Shown here: piece after piece, positions 55,901-64,000 of the stretch
Layout: the number at the start of each line of letters is the position of its first letter
Position numbering within the stretch: the first letter of the stretch is position 1
DNA from: Pseudoalteromonas rubra
GTDB taxonomy: Bacteria > Pseudomonadota > Gammaproteobacteria > Enterobacterales > Alteromonadaceae
Reading direction: 5' to 3'
Assembly: GCF_005887115.1 (NCBI RefSeq)
Contig: NZ_PNCJ01000005.1
Coordinates: 434,001-498,000, forward strand
DNA length: 64,000 nucleotides
The notes under the pieces: model-generated
Database searches by the model: none
What the model saw: the letters and a program-made list of their open reading frames with translations, nothing else
Told to the model about the DNA's origin: nothing
Position numbers and translations under genes: made by a program

Positions 55901-58900
55901 GTGCACGCAGTTGGTGGTCAATTTCAGCCAGTTCAATGCGATAACCGCGTATCTTAACCTGGGCATCATTGCGACCAATATAAGCAATGCGACCATTGCT
56001 TAGTCGCCGTACCAGATCGCCGCTACAATAAACACGCTCTGACTTGCCATTATCCAGCTCCAGTTCAGTGAATTTTTCCTCACTTAACTCAGGTTTATTT
56101 AGATAGCCCAGCGCCAACCCCTGACCTGCAATCAGCAATTCACCGACCATGCCGTCCGCAACACTGTGACCCTGCTCATCGACAATATAAACATCGCAGT
56201 TGTCGACCGGTAGACCGATATCCGGAAGTGCTTCTGTGCCGCAAACCACCGCACCTGATGTCGCCACCACGGAGGCTTCGGTTGGACCATAATTGTTGGT
56301 CAGCTTAAAAGGAAATGACCCGTTAACCGGGTTGAGCCTGTCCCCCCCCACCAGCAGATACTTAAGTGATGCCGGCGCAAATCGGGGTTCTGCCAGCATC
56401 ACTTCTGCGATTGGAGTAGCCAGGAAACAGTGACTTACCGACTCTTGGGTCAAAAATGCCGAGAGTGACTGCGGATCCGTAAGCTGGGCGTTGGCAACAA
56501 ACACCAATTGTGCACCAGCGCTCAGATAAGGCCAGATCTCCCAGGTTGCCGCGTCAAAGGCAATATTCGCCGTCTGGCTGCCCACGCTATCAGCATCCAG
56601 TGTAAATGCTCGCTGATGCCAGGCACACAGGTTAGTCAAACCTTGATGAGGTATCATCACCCCTTTAGGTTGCCCTGTTGTACCTGAGGTATAGATCACA
56701 TAGGCCAGTTGTTCGGCACTCAGCTCGGGTAGCATGACCGTGTCACAGGACGCTAATTGCGTATCTAATTCAGGGCTGTCCAGCATGATGGTTTGACACT
56801 GTGTGTGCTGTTCAAACTGACTGGCAAAGCGCCGCTGTGTGAGTAACCACTGACTTTTGCTATCCGCAATAATATGCGCGATGCGCGTCTCGGGATAATG
56901 AGCCGACACAGGCACATACGCACCACCGGCTTTAAGCACCGACAGCATTGCTACAATCAGATCGCAACCGGCGTCACAGCTAACCAAAACGGTTTGCTGT
57001 GGCTTAAGCCCCTGTCCAATCAGGTATTTGGCTAAACGGCTGGTACGCTCGTTCAGTTCACCGTATGTCAGACTTTCACTCTGTTGAGGGTCTTTAAGTG
57101 CTATTTTGTCTGGGTTTTGAGCCCCCAGCTGAGCAAGGCGATCAACCACAGTCTGTGGCTTTAATACTGGATGAGATTGTCCCTTGATTGCGTCATACCG
57201 CCGCTTTGTCAGAGGTAAGTCTGCGATGCAATGATCTGTATTGCTGGCAAGTGCCTTCAGTAACACCTGTAGTGACTGGCTCATACGTTCAATACTGACG
57301 GCGTCAAACAAAGCCGTGTTATAACACCAGGACAAGCGGATCCCATTCTCGGTCTGTACCGCACTCAGTTCTATATCGAACTTGGCGGCCACAGAAACTG
57401 CTTGCTCAGCCTGTACTTCTATATCCGCAAGACGCAAATCGGTATCCAGCTGTGGGTTTAGCGCAAAGCTCAGCTGAAAGACGCCCTGGTGACTGAGAGA
57501 ACGCTCCAGATTAAGCGCATCCAAAATCTGCTCAAACGGCATCGCCTGATGCGCTTGAATATCAACCATCACGGCTTTTTGTTGTGCCAGCAGCTCGGTA
57601 AATGTGAGCTGCGGCGTAAACCGTGTACGTATGGGCAAGGTATTGATAAAAAACCCAACCAAAGGTTGCAACTGGCTGTGTTCACGGCCCGAGAAAGGCG
57701 CGCCTATCACCACATCCGTGGTGTGGCTGTATTTGCCAACAAAAACAGCAAAGGCAGTCTGTAACCAGGTAAACAAGGTGACGTCATGGCGGCGGCACTG
57801 CGCCTGAACTTGCTCACACACTGCGTTATCAAGATGCGTTATGTGAGTGCCCCCCTGGGCGACAGACATTCTCGTTCTGGCCCTGTCCAATGGCAGCTGG
57901 TGCAGCGGCGGAGCGTCTTCCAGATAAGCAAACCAGAACCTTCTATGGGTCTCTAAAGCACTTGTGTTCAGAGTGTTACGCTGCCACTGCGCATAATCGG
58001 CATAGTTTATAGGTAATGGGTGCGCAAGCAATTCAGGTAATGGCTGGCCACATGCAAAATGCTGGTAAAAAGCCGCCAGTTCTTCACTCAAGATAGCAAG
58101 AGAGTGGGCATCCGCAGCAATGTGATGCAGATTTACCCGCAGTCGATACTGCGTATCAGCAACCGCCATCAGGGTCAGCCTGATCATTAACCCCTGACTC
58201 AAATCGAACGGCTGCATGGCATCGTCGCGCTGCGCTCTGAGCCAACTTTGCTGTTGTGCTTGTGGTGCCAAAGTACGTGCGTCAATGAAAGTCAGAGGCA
58301 GGTCAAAATCTGGCACAACCTGTTGCTGCGGACCGAGCGTATCGTCCTGAATAATTTTGCTGCGTAACACCTCATGACGCTGGATGATAGCGTGCCAGGC
58401 TTGCCTGAACGCCGCCAGATTTAACGAGCCGCTCAGCGTGAACGTACCGGGCATATGATACTGAGCCGAGCCGGGCGTCATCTGCTCAACGGTCCAGAGT
58501 CTCGCCTGAGCGAACGACAGCGGCACCGGCAATCCGGATTGCGTACGAGGTATGTCAACGGACAAACTCGTTGCAGTGTCGGCCACAGACACGGCTTTAG
58601 CCAGCTCACCCACTCTTGGGCTCTGAAATACCTCTTTTAGCTCGACTGACAAGCCATAGCGTTCCCGTAGCTGACTCACCAATTGGGTGGCCAGTAACGA
58701 GTGACCGCCCAGGCGGAAAAAGTGGTCATTCAGGCCAACTTTGTCAACGCCAAGCAACGCAGAAAAACACTGTGCAATGGCGCGTTCTACGTCACTATCC
58801 GGTGCCTGATAAACCGCTTCTTGCTGCAAAATATCCAATGCCAGCAACGCTTTTTTATCTATTTTTCCATTACTGGTGAACGGCAAAGCTTCTACCACAA

Positions 58901-61900
58901 CGACATTGGTTGGCAACATAAACTCTGGCAATGCGCTGCGCAAGTACTGCTGTACCTGTGTAATTGGGTCAGTGAGCTCAACCCCTCCGCGGGCCACTAC
59001 AAAGGCGCTGATCCTGGCTCCCTGTGGGTCGTCGCGATTAAGTAATACGCACACCGCCTGCAGATCAGGATGCTGGCGTAGCTGGTTTTCGATTTCCCCC
59101 AGCTCAATGCGATAACCACGCACTTTCACCTGATCATCGGCACGACTGATGTAAGTTAGCTCACCGTCAGGTAAAAAGCGCACCAGATCACCCGATTTAT
59201 AGAGCTTTTTACCGCTGGTGTTTGCAAAAGGATCTGCAATAAAGCGCTGGGCATTGAGCTCCTCTCTTTGCCAGTAGCCACGACATACGCCTTCACCACC
59301 CACATACAGCTCACCCACGGCGCCCATCGGCAGCAACTGCTGATGCTTATCAAGCACATAACAAGACATGGTAGGAATGGCATGGCCAATATTACTCACT
59401 CCCAGCGCCAGATCCGCATCGGTAAGTCGTTTAAAGGTCACGTGAACTGTGGTTTCGGTAATGCCATACATATTAATAAGCTGGCAGGCATCAAACCGTT
59501 TAGCCCAGGGTTTGAGTTTGCCCGGCTGCAATGCTTCTCCACCGAAAATAACGTAGCGTACCTGACATTGTGCCTGCTCGGTTTCCTCAAAGCCGCACAT
59601 CGCAGACTGAAGCGCGTAAAAGGCACCCGGCGTCTGGTTAAGCACCGTGACCTTTTCACTCAAAAGACAGCATGCAAAAGCCTGGGTGTCCTGGCTCATT
59701 GCCTTACTGATCACCACTAGCTTCGCGCCAAACAGCAAGGCGCCGTACATTTCCCAAACAGAAAAATCGAAGCAAAAGGAGTGAAACAGGGTCCACACGT
59801 CCCGCTCGTTAAAATCAAACAGTGCAGGTTCAACATGCAATAGCCGGACAACATGTCGGTGCTCTATCTGAACTCCCTTTGGCCGGCCTGTGGTGCCTGA
59901 GGTATAAATCATATAGGCGAGGTGGTCCGGCTGAATATTCAGCTCGAGATTGTCGGCAATGGCAATACCGGCGTAAATAGCCTCATCATCAATGTTGATC
60001 ATCGACTGAGCACACCCGGCAAAACGCGCCTCAGTAACGCTGTCGCAGATCAACCAACGACTGCCCACATCACCTATAATGTAGTCAATCCGATCTTTGG
60101 GGTAATCCGGGTCGATGGGCACGTACGCTGCACCCGCTTTTAAAATCGCCAGTAAGGTCACGACCATATTGACTGAGCGTGCCACACTGACGGGCAGCAT
60201 GGTCTGGGGTTCTATTTTGCTGGCAACCAGCACTCTGGCAAGCCGGTTAACGCGATTATTTAATGCCTGATAGCTTAATCTTTCGTGTTCATCGACCACG
60301 GCAATACGCTGGCCAAAACGCTTTACTTGCTCCTCGAACAAACTAACCAGTGTCTGAGTGTTGTCCCACTGTGTCTGTGTATATTGGGCGTATTCCATTA
60401 TGGACTGCGTTTGGGTTTGATTCAGTAACGGAACACGGTCAATCTGAGTTTGCGGGGTTTCAACTAGCTGCTCCAGCAATACCTCAAAACTCTCTGACCA
60501 ATGCTGAATCGTTTTTGCAAGATATAAGTCACTGTCATACTTCCAGTTTAAAGTCAGTGCTTTGGTATTTTCATCCAGTACGGCATTGAGTTCCAGGTCA
60601 CATTTAATGTCAATCTCATCGCCATCCGCGCGGGATTGTTCCAACACCGTCAACCCGGGTAGTTGCAGCGCGTGTGCCGCACTACTTTGATCCAGAGTGA
60701 ATAAGATCTGCACCAAAGGATGGTGGCTCATATCACGGGGACAACTTAGCGCTTCGACCACCTTATCAAAGGGGACCTCACGGTGCTCAAACGCAGCCAG
60801 GATCTGCTCTTTTTGTTGCTGTAACCAGGCATTAAAGGACAATGATTCTGTTATGTTTGCCGGGATCACCACAGTGTTGACAAACAAACCTATCAGGGGC
60901 GCCAGATCGGGATGATCACGTCCCAAAACCGGCGTCCCCACAACCACCTGCTCATTTTGAGTTAGCCGACCCACAAACAGCATAAAGCTGCTCAGTAACC
61001 ACATAAAAGGCGTAACGGATTGTTGTGCACTGTGGGTTTGAATGCGGGCTGCCAGCGCAGAACTCAGCGCCTGGCGATAGACCCGCCCACGCTGGGTTTG
61101 TACGGCGGGACGCACAAAGTCACCGGGCAAAGACTGGATGGGATCCAGGTCGGCCAGTGCCTGCTGCCAATACGCCAGCTTATCGCTAAGGTGGGCCGAC
61201 GTCAGAGTCTTTTGCTGCCAGGCCGCAAAATCCCCATACTGCACCTTTAACGGGGCCAATTGAGGCGCCGAGTCTGCTTCTAAAGCTGCACGGTAAAGTG
61301 CGGCCAGTTCCCTGACCAGCACCTGCATGGATGCACCATCGGATATAATATGGTGCATGTTAAACGCCAAATAGTGGGTTTGCTGGTCAGATATCACCAA
61401 TGCCCGGATCAGTAGATCCTGCGTTAAGTCAAATGGCAGGGACAAAAACTCATTAAGCTGCGCACGAATTTTCTGTGCTTTGTCATGTGATGGCCATTGA
61501 CTGGCATCGTACCACTGACATGGTGTTTCAAACCGTTCTTGTACTATGACAGACACACCCTGCTGAGAGCCCTCACTGGCAACGAAGTGGCTGCGCAGCG
61601 ACTCATGGCGGACGATTAACGCTTCGATACTGGCTTTGAGCGCGGCAATATCCAGTTGCCCGGTGAGGACAAATTCAGCAGGCATGTAGTACTGACTGCT
61701 GCCCTGTAACTGTTCAATAAACCACAACCCTTGCTGTGCATAGCTTGCGGGTAGTGGCACGGAGCGGTCTGCTTTTGGAATGGCCGAGTATTCAGCCTGC
61801 TCCAGCGAGGTGCCACGTTGGTGCTGAAAATAGGCAATGATCTCAGCCTTGTGGGCGACAATCCGTTGCTTCAGCGCAGCGGGAAACTGCCCTTTTTGCT

Positions 61901-61994
61901 TAAATGCCAGAGCACCGTTTTTCTCATACAAGGTGATCCCTGCACGTAATGCATCCGCTATCAACTGTTCAATTACTCTCACCTGTTCCGTCAT
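49962..61994 (-). CDS. Non-ribosomal peptide synthetase, three modules with epimerase and thioesterase
   Basis: 4010 aa. Order with approximate residues: TubC-type docking domain (5-58); C1 (HHIISDG about 213); A1 (YTSGTTG about 694; code read by eye DFWNIGMVHK, Thr); PCP1 (GGHSLL about 1094); C2 (HHIAADA about 1289); A2 (about 1767; DAWFLGNVVK, Leu); PCP2 with GGDS (about 2155); E (HHLLVDGVS about 2346); C3 of the D-accepting type (about 2819); A3 (about 3295; D-V-E-S-T-G-A-I-S, unassigned); PCP3 (about 3681); TE with GHSFG (about 3818) and late GGHLS. The GGDS carrier and C3 type agree with the E domain. Start ATG overlaps the previous gene's stop by one base. Product: ...Thr-(D)Leu-X released by TE. 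Confidence 0.95.
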   Translation of the reverse strand: MTEQVRVIEQLIADALRAGITLYEKNGALAFKQKGQFPAALKQRIVAHKAEIIAYFQHQRGTSLEQAEYSAIPKADRSVPLPASYAQQGLWFIEQLQGSSQYYMPAEFVLTGQLDIAALKASIEALIVRHESLRSHFVASEGSQQGVSVIVQERFETPCQWYDASQWPSHDKAQKIRAQLNEFLSLPFDLTQDLLIRALVISDQQTHYLAFNMHHIISDGASMQVLVRELAALYRAALEADSAPQLAPLKVQYGDFAAWQQKTLTSAHLSDKLAYWQQALADLDPIQSLPGDFVRPAVQTQRGRVYRQALSSALAARIQTHSAQQSVTPFMWLLSSFMLFVGRLTQNEQVVVGTPVLGRDHPDLAPLIGLFVNTVVIPANITESLSFNAWLQQQKEQILAAFEHREVPFDKVVEALSCPRDMSHHPLVQILFTLDQSSAAHALQLPGLTVLEQSRADGDEIDIKCDLELNAVLDENTKALTLNWKYDSDLYLAKTIQHWSESFEVLLEQLVETPQTQIDRVPLLNQTQTQSIMEYAQYTQTQWDNTQTLVSLFEEQVKRFGQRIAVVDEHERLSYQALNNRVNRLARVLVASKIEPQTMLPVSVARSVNMVVTLLAILKAGAAYVPIDPDYPKDRIDYIIGDVGSRWLICDSVTEARFAGCAQSMINIDDEAIYAGIAIADNLELNIQPDHLAYMIYTSGTTGRPKGVQIEHRHVVRLLHVEPALFDFNERDVWTLFHSFCFDFSVWEMYGALLFGAKLVVISKAMSQDTQAFACCLLSEKVTVLNQTPGAFYALQSAMCGFEETEQAQCQVRYVIFGGEALQPGKLKPWAKRFDACQLINMYGITETTVHVTFKRLTDADLALGVSNIGHAIPTMSCYVLDKHQQLLPMGAVGELYVGGEGVCRGYWQREELNAQRFIADPFANTSGKKLYKSGDLVRFLPDGELTYISRADDQVKVRGYRIELGEIENQLRQHPDLQAVCVLLNRDDPQGARISAFVVARGGVELTDPITQVQQYLRSALPEFMLPTNVVVVEALPFTSNGKIDKKALLALDILQQEAVYQAPDSDVERAIAQCFSALLGVDKVGLNDHFFRLGGHSLLATQLVSQLRERYGLSVELKEVFQSPRVGELAKAVSVADTATSLSVDIPRTQSGLPVPLSFAQARLWTVEQMTPGSAQYHMPGTFTLSGSLNLAAFRQAWHAIIQRHEVLRSKIIQDDTLGPQQQVVPDFDLPLTFIDARTLAPQAQQQSWLRAQRDDAMQPFDLSQGLMIRLTLMAVADTQYRLRVNLHHIAADAHSLAILSEELAAFYQHFACGQPLPELLAHPLPINYADYAQWQRNTLNTSALETHRRFWFAYLEDAPPLHQLPLDRARTRMSVAQGGTHITHLDNAVCEQVQAQCRRHDVTLFTWLQTAFAVFVGKYSHTTDVVIGAPFSGREHSQLQPLVGFFINTLPIRTRFTPQLTFTELLAQQKAVMVDIQAHQAMPFEQILDALNLERSLSHQGVFQLSFALNPQLDTDLRLADIEVQAEQAVSVAAKFDIELSAVQTENGIRLSWCYNTALFDAVSIERMSQSLQVLLKALASNTDHCIADLPLTKRRYDAIKGQSHPVLKPQTVVDRLAQLGAQNPDKIALKDPQQSESLTYGELNERTSRLAKYLIGQGLKPQQTVLVSCDAGCDLIVAMLSVLKAGGAYVPVSAHYPETRIAHIIADSKSQWLLTQRRFASQFEQHTQCQTIMLDSPELDTQLASCDTVMLPELSAEQLAYVIYTSGTTGQPKGVMIPHQGLTNLCAWHQRAFTLDADSVGSQTANIAFDAATWEIWPYLSAGAQLVFVANAQLTDPQSLSAFLTQESVSHCFLATPIAEVMLAEPRFAPASLKYLLVGGDRLNPVNGSFPFKLTNNYGPTEASVVATSGAVVCGTEALPDIGLPVDNCDVYIVDEQGHSVADGMVGELLIAGQGLALGYLNKPELSEEKFTELELDNGKSERVYCSGDLVRRLSNGRIAYIGRNDAQVKIRGYRIELAEIDHQLRAQDGVAECTVQITEAQSGNKQLTAFVVPELTHTGHNLAAQLRGLLRSILPEYMVPARFLMLEALPLTAHGKLDHRALQALAQEMASEHPKEPDAKSNTQAQHNRFLILMRELLNQPDLQTEDDFFASGGDSILAIQLASRARAIDIPVSVADIFAHSTAAALAANFAATNGFSELPAADHEQQHFVGKLRPQPIQQWFFEQAFAVPEHWNQAVMLSIDKSVSFAHLCEAVQGLVACHDALRLTVRNKDELYITDQLSSTDVCKFHNLSGAGEQWRDALAALSNLAQASFSFDGSPLLRLCHVATPDSEPTDRLLIIAHHLLVDGVSWRILLTDLEQACTMAQAGQAVTLPSASASLDAIAFYLQERACEAKHLERWKRVCATARHQQPLGASLSDCASTNVAHAKFQLSEAQTRQLLNEANRAYKSNIQTLLLSAWQWSALRNYQQAEQVVLLESHGRAKLSGVYDASRTIGWLTALFPLHLHSQSGASNSALSQTICAVKEQLAWVTEHGCEFGVLRYSHSDPQIRASLNIDMRTQIFFNYLGQLDTVLQQRGLLGDASEPSGAMRNEQDNAFAALQVTAAVTNGRLSVTLECASGYYTEQDALRLSAHFEQAIETVLAHCQAQTESCPTPSDFALLPDLDCLQLQQLLDKAGQPVADIYPMTPLQQGMWFHAQSTESPVYREQSVMLLEGALDTEAFEYAWRQLLAKHSILRTAFFVTSEQPVQLVFEHCKLPLHIDDPQPYDDTVNARLARLAEQEFAGPIDLNNAPCMRLRLVPFGEHCHGFIWTYHHMIMDGWSLPVLFDGLVELYRARIENRGLALVADPFRDYVAYLETRDTQAEKAFWQTQLNHIDTPTLVTEHLTLSANKDPGVSELTQTLSTEFTQRLNQFAKHHGLTLNQVIQGAWAYWLRTCCQSDYVLFGQTISGRPDALPNVAQRVGLYINTQPVLITTPGQMSVKDYLLQIKAHQAQLTRFAHTPLAQIHQWSGIDNSSDLFDALYVFENYPNDPLAEESAPFRVKVCSEQDQTHYPITFVVGVADQLSLTLSYSEAILTNTQASQSLNLITDLLDAFMAQPDMTLAQLPLVRPDQTTQIPHFELPGAQPRMDQYQTLQQAFAQIRAKYETNPAIRYIQQSNHTEIVLSYGELDEAACQLANYLSSHHSLCAGQAVIAVCLDSGPQLIIAILAALKLGASYLPIAPALPEKRRHYMLTNAQAAVLISAESAWMDDTPACPVVDLTASHAAISAQSNEFVEPDCHGESACYVIYTSGTTGKPKGVQVAHRSVLNYVACLQSNYAITPDDNYLQFASCSFDVFAEEVFCTLLSGATLVMAEQEQLLNSQALAELSRQSKLSLMSLPTAYWHQLAMSPVDLGAAMRMITVGGEQMQSSALRAWQHHYGTAIRIINAYGPTETTISATLMDVTQYQGDSIPIGQPLAGLTVHILDKELRTVPDYVAGELYVSGAALALGYLGDKTKTDKAFVFNPNTQARCYKTGDKVRFEGGVLHFLGRLDEQVKIRGYRIELGEIERALLEHQEVKACAVVVKNDKAAGDQLVAFIESHDADVTLLKATLAEQLPKYMVPQWVVPRVQLPHNNNGKLDRKALVHEAQGLTLTEPEHYVAPTTPLERHLCDYLAELLQCPQVGLSDDFFDLGGHSLLLMRLHTELCDTLKAEVPIGLLLQHPCVGDLAKALTELQHAHQDPHLSPQSLLFLQTGSNGVTPVVLIAGAGGLLMAFQALVQGLDKRIPVYGLQPDLIAHDPDTIRSVEATARHYVSVLTQTGLGQVNLIGHSFGSFIALAMARHLEHSDEFVSGSQGVSVASITILDTPRPVQSVVPVTEQQANRLMLDNMNAFFALQFDDAQLEALLAMSAEAQGKALAQSMAQSGYHFSPAQLQRLQTVFCAQLMADVYLPEQLSCPVRVIKATQTQEFEGRTLTSDMGWRALYGHVRAFEVAGGHLSILGHKDVSAVVKIIESDYVL

Positions 61995-64000
61995 TACAAA
62001 AACATCTCTTCTGAAGTATCGTTTTCGTTATCGTCCTGTGCCTGTTGGGCCATCGCCTGATGGATCTCAATCCACTGCGCGAGTGCCGCAACGGTAGGCC
62101 GCTCAAATAGAATTCTGACCGACATGCTTACGCCAAGTTGTGCCTCAATCAAACCAATACACTGAGTCGCCAGCAGCGAATGGCCTCCCAGACTGAAGAA
62201 GTTGTCTTCAATACCGAGCGTTTCCACATTGAGTACAGAGGCCAGAATCTCGACCAGCGTTAACTCCATGTCATTTCTTGGCGCAACAACATTATTGGCT
62301 GATGATGCACATTGCGCACCTAAGGCATGCAGCGCACGTACATCCACTTTGCCATTCGCAGTTAAAGGCAGGGTTTCTGTCAGTACATAGCGATACGGCA
62401 ACATATAGGCGGGCAAAGACTGACTCAGGTGTGCAGACCACTCTGAGGCCAGTGCAGGCTCGGCAAGCGTTGGCATTTCAGTGCGTTCAGCCAGATCCGA
62501 TAGCAAATAGGCTTCGAGGTTGTCACCCGCTTCATTGAGCAACACCACAGCCTGTTCAATACCGGGCAGTTGCTGTAACTGGTGGGCAATTTCTTCTGGC
62601 TCTATTCGATAGCCTCTCAGTTTTATCTGGCTATCCGCGCGGTGGCAAAACACCAGCGCCCCAGGGGTACCATCGTCATTTATAGACCAACGCACCAGAT
62701 CACCACTGCGATAAAAACGCTGCTCACTCTGCTTTGCACCAAATGGTAGCCACACAAATTTCTCATCACTGAGCTCGGTTCTGTTTAAATACCCCTGAGC
62801 CAGGTTGTTGCCGCCGATATAGAGCTCACCGGTTACACCGGCAGGGACAGGCTGCATCTGCTCATCCAGTACCAATAAGTGTGTATTCGCTATTGGTTGA
62901 CCAATTGGGACCTGACTATGGGGCTGTGCGTTAAGTGCGGCTATTTGCTGTTTATTACAGCGGAAGGTACTCGTACCCACAGTGGCTTCGGTGGGACCGT
63001 ATTCGTTGATCCACTCAACATTGGGTAAACGTTCGCTAAGCTGAGCCACAAGCGAAACCGGTAACGCCTCGCCACCCACGACCACCTGATGCGCCCCGTT
63101 AAAACTCCGCTCTTCTGCAAGCGCGCACTGTTTTAGTACCGAAACGACCCCCTGCAGATGTGCTGGTGTCAGCTTAAACACCCCGGCAACCTCCTGGCAC
63201 AATCGGTTTGCCAGCTCTTTGAGCATACGCTCATCATCTGCCAGCATATCGATGCACACTCCTTGCAACAAGGCTGGCCAGATGGCCGTGACGGTGGCAT
63301 CAAACGCCAACGGCGTACTCACTACACTAAAACTTATGGTGTCGTTGAAGTAGTCATGGCGAGCATGCTCCAGGTAAAGCGCCAGATTGGCATGGGTGAT
63401 GGCGACACCTTTGGGCTGCCCTGTCGTGCCTGAAGTGTAAATCACATAGGCCAGATCTGAATGTTCACTGCGTGGGAACTGTTCACGCGTTTGCTTTGGC
63501 AACCAGTTATTCGGCTGGTCTATTTCCAACACCGACAAAGGGGGTTGGGTCGCTGCATCGATAATCGGTTTAAGCTGTGTCATGCGCTTACTATGAGTGA
63601 GCAGCCAGCTCGCGCCACTGTCGCGAATAATAAACTGAGCACGTGACGCAGGCAGTGTCGGATCAACCGGCACATATGCAGAGCGAACCTTAAATGCCGC
63701 CAGCATAGCAACCACCTGGTCGCACCCGGCATTCAGGCACAACGCAATACGCATGCCCGGCTTCACCCCCTGCTCCAGCAAATAGCTGGCCAGGGCGCTG
63801 GCCTTTTGCTCCAGCGCTGCATAACTGAGCATACAGCTGTCAGCGTCGCGCACCGCAAGCTGGCTGTCCGCTAGGTGTGCCTTTGCACTGATCTGGCTGT
63901 GAATACACTCTATCGGGACCGCTTTGACCGGACCGCGCATATTGACCAGCTGATGTTGAGCTTGCTGCGTCATCACAGGCAGGCACTGCACCTTGTGTTC
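61994..64000 (-). CDS. Non-ribosomal peptide synthetase, A-PCP part, cut by right edge
   Basis: At least 668 codons; the frame stays open to the window end, and the first visible residues resemble the linker after a condensation domain, so the real start is outside. The A domain has YTSGTTGQPKG (about 63412-63444), GELYIGG, and TANGKVD; the code read by eye is DATKVGEVGK, closest to Asn (Asp-type codes share DxTKxG). PCP GGHSLL near 62180. No epimerase follows. It passes its peptide to the docking domain of the 4010-aa protein. Confidence 0.93.
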   Translation of the reverse strand, partial: EHKVQCLPVMTQQAQHQLVNMRGPVKAVPIECIHSQISAKAHLADSQLAVRDADSCMLSYAALEQKASALASYLLEQGVKPGMRIALCLNAGCDQVVAMLAAFKVRSAYVPVDPTLPASRAQFIIRDSGASWLLTHSKRMTQLKPIIDAATQPPLSVLEIDQPNNWLPKQTREQFPRSEHSDLAYVIYTSGTTGQPKGVAITHANLALYLEHARHDYFNDTISFSVVSTPLAFDATVTAIWPALLQGVCIDMLADDERMLKELANRLCQEVAGVFKLTPAHLQGVVSVLKQCALAEERSFNGAHQVVVGGEALPVSLVAQLSERLPNVEWINEYGPTEATVGTSTFRCNKQQIAALNAQPHSQVPIGQPIANTHLLVLDEQMQPVPAGVTGELYIGGNNLAQGYLNRTELSDEKFVWLPFGAKQSEQRFYRSGDLVRWSINDDGTPGALVFCHRADSQIKLRGYRIEPEEIAHQLQQLPGIEQAVVLLNEAGDNLEAYLLSDLAERTEMPTLAEPALASEWSAHLSQSLPAYMLPYRYVLTETLPLTANGKVDVRALHALGAQCASSANNVVAPRNDMELTLVEILASVLNVETLGIEDNFFSLGGHSLLATQCIGLIEAQLGVSMSVRILFERPTVAALAQWIEIHQAMAQQAQDDNENDTSEEMFL

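Overview
The window reads like the chromosome of a marine gammaproteobacterium, most probably Pseudoalteromonas or a close relative. This is inferred from moderate GC, the mix of secreted hydrolases, RND efflux and NRPS genes, and many short palindromic repeats between genes. No rRNA, tRNA, CRISPR array or complete insertion sequence was seen.

Layout. 0-8 kb: an edge-truncated gene, a secreted zinc phospholipase-C-like enzyme, a PhyH-family Fe/2OG enzyme with an unusual HxG motif next to an Asp/Glu-type racemase, a phytase-like lipoprotein, two Cys-rich double-glycine (GG) microproteins, threonine aldolase and a VOC protein. 8-14 kb: repeats, then a tetR-adaptor-permease RND efflux operon. 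14-18 kb: a duplicated cassette of XRE regulator and multi-pass membrane protein, with a 49-aa GG microprotein in the first copy only. 18-25 kb: a DUF4124/zincin protein, a solute-binding protein, a LysR regulator, a dense repeat array, a UPF0149-like protein and two more GG microproteins. 25-34 kb: a likely antiphage island. It has two PLD-SF2 helicase-DUF3427 proteins; the second lies in an overlapping operon with a methyltransferase and a NACHT NTPase. 34-41 kb: a GG microprotein facing a one-component hybrid two-component sensor, a LuxR-type regulator and a secreted three-repeat protein.

41.8-64 kb, all on the minus strand: an NRPS locus. The right edge cuts an A-PCP protein. It is followed by a 4010-residue NRPS (docking-C-A-PCP / C-A-PCP-E / C-A-PCP-TE), a SyrP-like Fe/2OG hydroxylase, a serine-hydrolase lipoprotein, a DUF697 protein, a 59-aa membrane protein, a cyclic-peptide-type ABC exporter, an SPFH protein, then four tandem 68-aa GG microproteins and a terminator. 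Adenylation codes read by eye predict ...-Asn-Thr-(D)Leu-X, released and probably cyclised by the TE.

The strongest candidates for undescribed biology are the XRE/membrane/microprotein cassette, the methyltransferase-helicase-NACHT operon with its convergent helicase paralogue, and the family of at least nine GG-leader microproteins spread over four loci without any visible maturation enzyme.
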